Source of the DNA: Sphaerisporangium corydalis
GTDB taxonomy: Bacteria; Actinomycetota; Actinomycetes; Streptosporangiales; Streptosporangiaceae
DNA: 64,000 nt
Reading direction: 5' to 3'
Assembly: GCF_025506355.1 (NCBI RefSeq)
Contig: NZ_JANZYP010000061.1
Span: forward strand, 1-64,000
A model generated the notes under the pieces. The model made no database searches and was not told the DNA's origin. It was given only the letters and a program-made list of their open reading frames with translations. Positions 58,259-64,000 of the stretch are shown one piece after another (the first letter of the stretch is position 1; every line of letters starts with the position of its first letter). The position numbers were made by a program, and so were the translations under genes.

Positions 58259-60517
58259 TTACATTCCCACGACGGCGTAAAGGTCGCCGACCTCCTTGAG
58301 CGTGAGCGTGCGCACCGTGCCCGGCTTGAGCCGCCCGAGCTTGACCGGCCCGAACTCGATGCGGGCCAGGTCGATCACGGAGTGCCCCTCCTGCTCCAGC
58401 ATCCGCCGGACGACGTGCTTGCGGCCCTCGTGGATCACGATCTCCACCAGCGCCTGCTGGCCGTGCTCCTGGACGACCTTGAAGTCGTCGGCCTTGACGG
58501 TGCCGTCCTCCAGCTCGACGCCCTTCTTCAGGCGCCGGGGCAGGTCGCGCGGAATCGGGCCGGGGACCTTGGCCCAGTACTTCTTCTGCACGCCGAAACT
58601 CGGGTGGGTCAGCCGGTGGGCCAGCTCACCGTCGTTGGTCAGGATGATCAGGCCCTCGGTCTCGGTGTCGAGCCGCCCGACGTGGAACAGCCGCTCGGTG
58701 CGGTCGGCCACGTAGTCCGACAGGGCGGGCCGCCCCTCGGGGTCGGACATCGTGCTGACGACGCCGATCGGCTTGTTGATCGCGAAGTAGACGAGGTCGG
58801 GCGCGGTCGGGATGCGCTTGCCGTCGACGTGGATGACCTGCTTGGCGGGGTCGACCCGGGCGCCGAACCTGCGCACCACCTGGCCGTCCACCGTCACGCG
58901 GCCCTCGCCGATCAGCTCCTCGCACGTGCGGCGCGCCGCCACGCCGGCGGCGGCGAGCACCTTCTGCAGCCGGACGCCGTCCGGCACTTCGGTGGTGTCG
59001 CGCTCGTCCGCGTAGTCGGAGGGGAAGAACGCGGGGTCGCGCACCGGCTGGCGGGAGGTCTTGAACGCCCCGCCGGTCTTGATCGCCCCGCCGGGTCCGG
59101 TGGCCGGGCCCTGCGTCCCGGAGCCGCCACGGCTCGCGGGGGCCCCGCTTCGGCCCGCGAAGCCGCCACGGCCCGCGGAGGCTCCGCCACGGCCCGCCGG
59201 AGCTCCGCCACGCGTCACCTTGCCACGGCCCGCCGGGGCGCCGCCACGGCCGGCCCTGGCGTCCGGACGGCCCTGCTCGGGCCTGCCGTACCGGCTGCGG
59301 GAGTCGCCGCCGGTCACCTCGCCGATGGTCTGCACCTCGTCGCTCCGGTCGCCGCGCCCGAAGCCGCCACGGGGGCCACGGTCGTCGCGGGCCGGGCGGC
59401 CGGAGTCGTCCCTGCCGTACCGCTCACGGGAACCGCCGCCCCGGAACGCGCCACCCTCACGGGAGGCGCCCCGGTCGTCACGGGAGGACCCGCGATCGGC
59501 ACGGAAGGGGGCGCGGTCGTCGCGGGAAGGCCCGCGGTCGTCGCGGAACGAGCTCCCGCGGTCGTCACGGGAAGGGCCCCGGTCGTCGCGGAAGGAGTCC
59601 CGCGTGTCACGGGCGGGGCCGCGGTCATAGGAGCCGCGGTCGTCACGCGAGGGACCGCGATCGTCACGGAACCCCCGGTCGTCGCGCGAAGGCCCGCGAT
59701 CGTCGCGGGAAGGGGCGCGGTCGTAGGAGCCGCGCGTGTCGCGGGCGGGGCCACGGCGGTCGCCGGAAGGCCCGCCACGGTAGGAGCCGCCACGGTCGCC
59801 GCCCGCCGAGCCCGTGCGGGACGAACCCGGGCGGTCGCCACGGAACCCACCCGGACGGTCGCCGCGAGGCGCGCCCGCGCGGTCGGAGCGGAACGAGCCA
59901 CCACGGTCGTCGCGGGGACCCCGGGCGCCGGCGCGGAAGGAGGAACCCCGGTCGCCGCCGGAGAAGGAGCCCCGGTCGTCACGGGAGGAGGACCGGTCGT
60001 CACGGGGGGCGCCGCGGCGGTCGTCGCCGCCTGGGCGCTCGAAGCGGTCGCGTGTTCCGCCCCGGCCGGCGCGGAAGGAGGAACCCCGGTCGCCGCCGGA
60101 GAACGAGCCCCGGTCGTCGCGGGACGGGCCGCCCGGCCTGCCCTGCCGGCCCCGGGAGGCGTCAGAGGAGCCTCCGGAGCCGCGGTAGCCGCCGGAGTCG
60201 GCGCGGTATCCGCCGCGCGAGCCGCTCGGGGACTCTCCACGGGAGCCGCCCTCGGCGCCTCCTCGCGAGCCCTGCCGGAAACCTCCGGAACCACTGGAAC
60301 CACTGGAACCGCCGGACCCTCCGGATCGGAAACCGCCGGAGCCGCCGGAACGGAAGCCCCCTGAACCGCCGGAGCCGCCGCTGCCGCCGGAACGGAAGCC
60401 TCCGGAGCCGCCACGGGCTCCAGAGCCGCCGCGCGAGGAGCCTGAGGCTCCGCCCGCGGCGCCGCCGCGTCCTCGACCGCGTCCATCACCGGACGGGGTA
60501 CCACGCCTGTTGTTCAC
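58259..60517 (-). CDS. rluB: RluB-type pseudouridine synthase with giant RGG/RDDRG extension
   Basis: A 752-residue protein. The C-terminal 238 residues are an S4 domain (about 515-555, VRLQKVLAAAGVAARRTCEE) and a RsuA/RluB catalytic domain with Asp617 in GRLDTETEGLIIL. It isomerises a uridine in 23S rRNA. Residues 1-510 are low complexity: GGSGGFRSGG repeats (1-95), then RDDRG/SRDDRG repeats (about 125-360), then GRGGAPAGR types. The extension is unlike the short one in most homologues and is probably disordered and RNA-binding. Starts with GTG overlapping the scpB stop (GTGA). Confidence 0.92.
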   Translation of the reverse strand: MNNRRGTPSGDGRGRGRGGAAGGASGSSRGGSGARGGSGGFRSGGSGGSGGSGGFRSGGSGGFRSGGSGGSSGSSGSGGFRQGSRGGAEGGSRGESPSGSRGGYRADSGGYRGSGGSSDASRGRQGRPGGPSRDDRGSFSGGDRGSSFRAGRGGTRDRFERPGGDDRRGAPRDDRSSSRDDRGSFSGGDRGSSFRAGARGPRDDRGGSFRSDRAGAPRGDRPGGFRGDRPGSSRTGSAGGDRGGSYRGGPSGDRRGPARDTRGSYDRAPSRDDRGPSRDDRGFRDDRGPSRDDRGSYDRGPARDTRDSFRDDRGPSRDDRGSSFRDDRGPSRDDRAPFRADRGSSRDDRGASREGGAFRGGGSRERYGRDDSGRPARDDRGPRGGFGRGDRSDEVQTIGEVTGGDSRSRYGRPEQGRPDARAGRGGAPAGRGKVTRGGAPAGRGGASAGRGGFAGRSGAPASRGGSGTQGPATGPGGAIKTGGAFKTSRQPVRDPAFFPSDYADERDTTEVPDGVRLQKVLAAAGVAARRTCEELIGEGRVTVDGQVVRRFGARVDPAKQVIHVDGKRIPTAPDLVYFAINKPIGVVSTMSDPEGRPALSDYVADRTERLFHVGRLDTETEGLIILTNDGELAHRLTHPSFGVQKKYWAKVPGPIPRDLPRRLKKGVELEDGTVKADDFKVVQEHGQQALVEIVIHEGRKHVVRRMLEQEGHSVIDLARIEFGPVKLGRLKPGTVRTLTLKEVGDLYAVVGM

Positions 60518-61101
60518 TTCTGTTGCTCCTCTAGGGTTTCCACGTCGTCGGGGAGGAAGGGGGCGAGCGCGGGGAGCTCTTCGAGACTCCGCAGCCCCAG
60601 CCTCTCCAGGAAGTACGAACTCGTGCGGTAGAGCACCGCCTGGCTCTCGGGATCGGTGCCGGCCTCTTCGACCAGCCCGCGCGCCGTGAGCGTGCGCATG
60701 ACGCCGTCACTGTTGACGCCCCGCACGGCGGCGACCCTGGCCCGGCTCACCGGCTGGCGGTAGGCCACGACGGCCAAGGTCTCCAGAGCGGCCTGCGTCA
60801 GCCTGGCCTGCTGCCCGTCACGGACGAAGCGCTCCACGAGGGCGGCGCACTCGGCCCGCGTGTATAGACGCCAGCCGCCGGCCACCTCTCGCAGATCGAA
60901 ACCCCGCCCGGCCTCGGTGTATTCCGCCGACAGGCCCGCCAGCGCCTCGGCGATCTTCCGCGAGGGACGTTCCAGCACCTGGGCCAGGGTGACCTCGGCC
61001 ACCGGTTCGTCGACGATGAGCAGGATCGCCTCCAGCGCCGCCCGCAGGCTCGGCTCGGACCCGGCGGTCACGCCCGTGTCCTCAGGACTGGTCTGCTGCA
61101 T
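60514..61101 (-). CDS. scpB: segregation and condensation protein B
   Basis: A 195-residue two-winged-helix protein (LRAALEAILLIVDEPVAEVT, LTQAALETLAVVAYRQPVSR, GVNSDGVMRTLTARGLVEE). It binds SMC with ScpA in chromosome condensation. The ATG at 61101 lies inside the 3' end of scpA; ATG 61140 is an alternative. Overlaps rluB by 4 bp. Confidence 0.95.
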   Translation of the reverse strand: MQQTSPEDTGVTAGSEPSLRAALEAILLIVDEPVAEVTLAQVLERPSRKIAEALAGLSAEYTEAGRGFDLREVAGGWRLYTRAECAALVERFVRDGQQARLTQAALETLAVVAYRQPVSRARVAAVRGVNSDGVMRTLTARGLVEEAGTDPESQAVLYRTSSYFLERLGLRSLEELPALAPFLPDDVETLEEQQK

Positions 61102-61960
61102 GTTCGCTCTCTCGGCTGTCGGCGCCCGGTGGGCTGTCACGGCTCTCCGGCGCGTCGTCGCCCGGGGAGCCCTCGTCGTAGTCGTCGGCCACCGCGACGT
61201 CTCCGTCGTCGGCGCCGGTCCAGGTCACGTGCAGGTCCCCGAGCGGCTCGATCTGCTCGAAGGACACCGCGCCCTCCCGGAACAGCTCCAGGACGGCCAG
61301 GAAGCGTGCGATGACCTCGAAAGTGCCGGCGCAGTCGGCGGTCAGGGCCCTGAACGTCGCCCTGCGCATGCGCCGGAGCCGTGCGACAAGGATAACCGCT
61401 TGTTCACGGACGTTGGCGACCGGCTGGTAAATGTGCGCGGTGGAGACGGTGGGCGGGAGCTTCGGGGTGAAAGCCCTGGCGGCGATGAGGGCGAAGCGCT
61501 CGGGGCCGACGCCGAGCACCAGCTCGGGCAGCAGCCCCGCGAACCGCGGCTCCATCGGGACCACGCGGGGGAAGCGCAGCGCCTCCTCCGCCATGCGCCC
61601 GGCGAAGACCTTCGCCACCTCCTTGTAGGCGCGGTACTGCAGCAGGCGGGCGAACAGCAGGTCACGCGCCTCCAGCAGGGCCAGGTCCTCCTCGTCCTCC
61701 ACCTCGCCGGTGGGCAGCAGCCGGGCGGCCTTCAGGTCCAGCAGGGTGGCGGCGACGAGCAGGAAGTGGCTGGCCAGGTCGAGGTCCCACTCGGGACCCC
61801 GGCCCCGGATGTGCGCGATGAACTCGTCGGTCACCTGGTGCAGGGACACCTCGGTGATGTCGAGCTTGTGCTTGGAGATGAGCCCGAGCAGCAGGTCGAA
61901 CGGGCCCTCGAAGACCTCCAGGTGCACCTGGAAGACGTCGGAGGCGGGCTGGTCGGTCAC
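61082..61960 (-). CDS. scpA: segregation and condensation protein A
   Basis: A 292-residue kleisin: the N-terminal SMC-binding helices (HLEVFEGPFDLLLGLISKHK, SHFLLVAATLLDLKAARLLP) and a C-terminal winged helix (SFEQIEPLGDLHVTWTG). The acidic C-terminal tail carries a short overlap with scpB. The GTG at 61960 begins 29 bp after parA. Confidence 0.95.
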   Translation of the reverse strand: MTDQPASDVFQVHLEVFEGPFDLLLGLISKHKLDITEVSLHQVTDEFIAHIRGRGPEWDLDLASHFLLVAATLLDLKAARLLPTGEVEDEEDLALLEARDLLFARLLQYRAYKEVAKVFAGRMAEEALRFPRVVPMEPRFAGLLPELVLGVGPERFALIAARAFTPKLPPTVSTAHIYQPVANVREQAVILVARLRRMRRATFRALTADCAGTFEVIARFLAVLELFREGAVSFEQIEPLGDLHVTWTGADDGDVAVADDYDEGSPGDDAPESRDSPPGADSRESEHAADQS

Positions 61961-61989
61961 CGCCCCATTGTCGCGCACCCCGAACGCGG

Positions 61990-62916
61990 TCAGTCGCCGA
62001 GCGACCACCGTGCGAGCACCTCGCGGGCCAGCTCGCGGTAGGCGGTCGCACCCATGGACGCGGAGTCGAACTGGGTGATCGGCTCACCGGCCAGGGTGGC
62101 GTCGGGGAACCGGACGGTGCGGTTGATGACGGTGTGGAACACCTTGTCGCCGAACCCCTGCATGATCGTCTGAAGGACCTCCCGCGCGTGCAGCGTGCGC
62201 GGGTCGTACATCGTGGCGAGGATGCCGTCGATCTCGAGGTTCTTGTTGAGGCGCTCCTGCACCTTGGTGATCGACTCCATCAGCAGCGCGACGCCGCGCA
62301 GCGCGAAGAACTCGCACTCCAGCGGCACCATGACGCTGTGGGCGCAGGTCAGCGCGTTCACGGCCAGCAGGCCGAGGGACGGCTGGCAGTCGATCAGGCA
62401 GATGTCGTAGTGCGGCAGCAGGGGCTCAAGCGAGCGGCCCAGGGCGTACTCCCTGGCCACCTCGTTGACGAGCCGGATCTCCGCGCCGGACAGGAAGATG
62501 TTGCTGGGGAGCAGGTCCATGCCCTCGACGCTGGTGCTCAGCAGGACGTCCTCCGCCGCGACGTCGGACTCCTCCATGATCAGGTCGTAGACGGTCGACT
62601 CCAGCGGGCGCGGGTCGATGCCGAGGCCCACCGACAGGGCGCCCTGCGGGTCGAAGTCGACGAGCAGCACCCGCTGCCCGCACTCCGCCAGCGAGGCCCC
62701 GAGGTTGATCGTGGTGGTCGTCTTGCCGACGCCGCCCTTCTGGTTGACCATCGCGACGACCCGTGCGGGGCCGTGCGTGGTCGGCGGGATCGGATCGGGG
62801 AAGACGGGACGCGGACGCCCGGTGGGACCCAGAATGCCCTCGCTCCTGGTCTCGCCCCAGGGGCCGTCGGGCGCACCAGGAACCTCCCGAATGGAAGCGT
62901 CTGTGGTCGCAGTCAC
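61990..62916 (-). CDS. ParA-family chromosome partitioning ATPase
   Basis: A 308-residue deviant Walker ATPase with the P-loop VNQKGGVGKTTTTINL, VDFDPQGALSVGLG and LIDCQPSLGLLAVNAL. In actinobacteria this ParA gene sits between xerD and scpA, distinct from the origin-proximal parAB. It probably acts in segregation or positioning with the Scp proteins. The GTG at 62916 follows GGGAGG. The first 55 residues are a variable extension. Confidence 0.93.
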   Translation of the reverse strand: MTATTDASIREVPGAPDGPWGETRSEGILGPTGRPRPVFPDPIPPTTHGPARVVAMVNQKGGVGKTTTTINLGASLAECGQRVLLVDFDPQGALSVGLGIDPRPLESTVYDLIMEESDVAAEDVLLSTSVEGMDLLPSNIFLSGAEIRLVNEVAREYALGRSLEPLLPHYDICLIDCQPSLGLLAVNALTCAHSVMVPLECEFFALRGVALLMESITKVQERLNKNLEIDGILATMYDPRTLHAREVLQTIMQGFGDKVFHTVINRTVRFPDATLAGEPITQFDSASMGATAYRELAREVLARWSLGD

Positions 62917-63006
62917 CAGTTGAACCTCCCTGACGGCCCCGAACCGGACCGTCCGGACGGACACTATGGGGTCGGCACGTATGCGGCAAGGCGACGCGCC
63001 CTAGAG

Positions 63007-63936
63007 CTATGAAGTTGGATGCCTGGCCCCTGAACGGGCCGCCGCGTACGCCTCTCGGAGCCTGTCGACGCTGACCGAGGTGTAGACCTGGGTGGTCGAC
63101 ACCGAGGCGTGTCCGAGCAGTTCCTGGACAACCCTAACGTCCGCCCCTCCGTCGAGGAGGTGAGTTGCGAACGAATGGCGCAACATGTGCGGGGAGACCC
63201 CGGCCAGCCCGGCGCGCTCGGCGGCGGACCTGAGGACCTCCCAGGCCCCCTGGCGGGTGAGGCGCCCGCCCCTGGCGTTGAGGAACAGGGCGGCGGTGCC
63301 CCGGCCGTGCGCGGAGATGACCGGGCGGGCGCCGGCCAGGTACGCCCCGAGCGCCTCACGGGCGAAGCGGCCGAGCGGGACGACCCTGGACCTGCCCTGG
63401 CCGCGCAGCCGGACCTGCCCGGCCTCGACGTCGTCCACGGTGAGCCCCACGGCCTCGGAGATCCGCGCCCCCGTGCCGTACAGCACCTCGAGCAGGGCCC
63501 GGTTGCGGTGGGTCAGCGGCGCGCCCTCGGGGCCCGAGGCGGCGATGAGCCGCTCCACCTCGGCCACGCCGATGGCCTTCGGCAGGTGGCGCAGGCGGGT
63601 GGGCGGGTGCACCTCGTGGGCGGGGTCGTGGGCGGCGAAGCCCTCGCGCACCGCGAACCGGTGCAGGCCGCGCACGGCGGACACGGCCCTGGCGGCCGAG
63701 CTGGCCACCAGGGCCGGATGCTGTTCGTCGCCCTGCCCCAGCGCGGTCAGGAACGCCAGGACGTCGGCCTCCGACACCTCGGCGAAGGACGGGCATCCGC
63801 GCGAGCGCAGGTGGAGGAGGTAGCGGCTGAGGTCACGCCGGTAGGAGGCGAGCGTGTTGGCCGCCAGCCCCCGCTCCACCGCGAGGTGGGCGAGGTAACC
63901 GGCGAGCACGGCCTCGATGTCGGCGTGGGGGCTCAG
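63007..63936 (-). CDS. xerD: site-specific tyrosine recombinase XerD
   Basis: A 309-residue tyrosine recombinase. The SAM-like core-binding domain is at about 10-100, the catalytic domain shows Arg in [21 protein letters not shown] (His, Arg), [15 protein letters not shown] (His and the nucleophile Tyr). It resolves chromosome dimers at dif with XerC. The best start is a CTG at 63936 (AGGAGG 7-8 nt upstream, family-length N-terminus); the GTG at 63909 would remove the first helix and has a weak site. Confidence 0.94.
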   Translation of the reverse strand: MSPHADIEAVLAGYLAHLAVERGLAANTLASYRRDLSRYLLHLRSRGCPSFAEVSEADVLAFLTALGQGDEQHPALVASSAARAVSAVRGLHRFAVREGFAAHDPAHEVHPPTRLRHLPKAIGVAEVERLIAASGPEGAPLTHRNRALLEVLYGTGARISEAVGLTVDDVEAGQVRLRGQGRSRVVPLGRFAREALGAYLAGARPVISAHGRGTAALFLNARGGRLTRQGAWEVLRSAAERAGLAGVSPHMLRHSFATHLLDGGADVRVVQELLGHASVSTTQVYTSVSVDRLREAYAAARSGARHPTS

Positions 63937-63951
63937 GACGGGGACCTCCTG

Positions 63952-64000
63952 TCAGGCCTCCTCAGCGTCGGCGGGACGCAGGGCGGAGAAACCGTCCGAC
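63952..64000 (-). CDS. partial NUDIX hydrolase, C-terminal end
   Basis: Only the last 15 codons are in the window (ending SALRPADAEEA, then stop). The LRPAD ending and position next to xerD match the ADP-ribose pyrophosphatase-type NUDIX gene of actinobacteria. The start is beyond the window. Confidence 0.6.
   Translation of the reverse strand, partial: SDGFSALRPADAEEA

Noticed and set aside
58975-60510. Regularly spaced repeats that could be taken for a CRISPR array
   Set aside because: They are in frame and code for RDDRG/GGSGG repeats of one protein; there are no unique spacers of equal length.

Overview
The window is very GC-rich, densely coded DNA from a filamentous-type actinobacterium. 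The evidence is a SigB/SigF-type sigma factor with several RsbW-like kinases, STAS and SpoIIE proteins, an ANTAR regulator, an LprG/P55-like lipoprotein-exporter pair, leaderless promoters, and the actinobacterial order NUDIX-xerD-parA-scpA-scpB-rluB-aroH-tyrA-cmk-der. The Streptosporangiales or a near relative would fit, but that is inference; no rRNA or tRNA gene was seen.

Region 1 (1-9.4 kb): an HTH protein, two repeat-rich envelope-type proteins sharing one helical domain, a small membrane protein and a CBS protein, then a partner-switching stress block (RsbW-like kinase, sigma factor, STAS antagonist, GAF-ANTAR protein, SpoIIE-like protein, second STAS). The SpoIIE protein lacks a metal-binding Asp and the second STAS lacks the phosphorylated Ser. 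Region 2 (9.4-20 kb): a GT4 glycosyltransferase, a WXG-like pair, soluble transhydrogenase SthA, a secreted GH16 enzyme, a PucR regulator divergent from proline dehydrogenase and P5C dehydrogenase (proline to glutamate), a toxin-antitoxin pair and an acyltransferase. Region 3 (20-30.6 kb): a translationally coupled cyclase/TPP-enzyme pair (possibly isatin hydrolase plus isatinate decarboxylase), then a sugar operon (PfkB kinase, GH4 glycosidase, ABC binding protein and two permeases, no ATPase) divergent from dhaK-dhaL-dhaM.

Region 4 (30.6-37.1 kb) is the most coherent catabolic system: a GntR regulator divergent from an operon of lactonase, hydroxyacid-oxoacid transhydrogenase, small zinc-ribbon protein and a 981-residue FAD/Fe-S dehydrogenase of the D-2-hydroxyglutarate type. 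Together they could turn a gamma-lactone into 4-hydroxybutyrate and oxidise it with 2-oxoglutarate as acceptor, the last enzyme regenerating 2-oxoglutarate. A 24-bp near-palindrome fills the spacer of a consensus-like promoter in front of the operon. Region 5 (37-54.4 kb): PadR-ABC exporter, SIP-type flavoprotein, PPOX protein, methyltransferase, Smr protein, secreted subtilisin, second RsbW-like kinase, a possible stand-alone I9-like inhibitor, CBS protein, Xaa-Pro aminopeptidase, cation efflux protein, MarR, and the LprG/P55-like pair. Region 6 (54.4-64 kb, all minus strand): housekeeping genes for ribosome GTPase, CMP kinase, tyrosine synthesis, pseudouridine synthase with a ~510-residue Gly/Arg/Asp-rich extension, ScpA/ScpB, ParA, XerD and the end of a NUDIX gene.

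A recurring oddity is that at five places the DNA just past a stop codon is made of degenerate tandem copies of the gene's own 3' end (units of 19-44 bp). In one case the last copy appears to supply the ribosome-binding site and start codon of the next gene.
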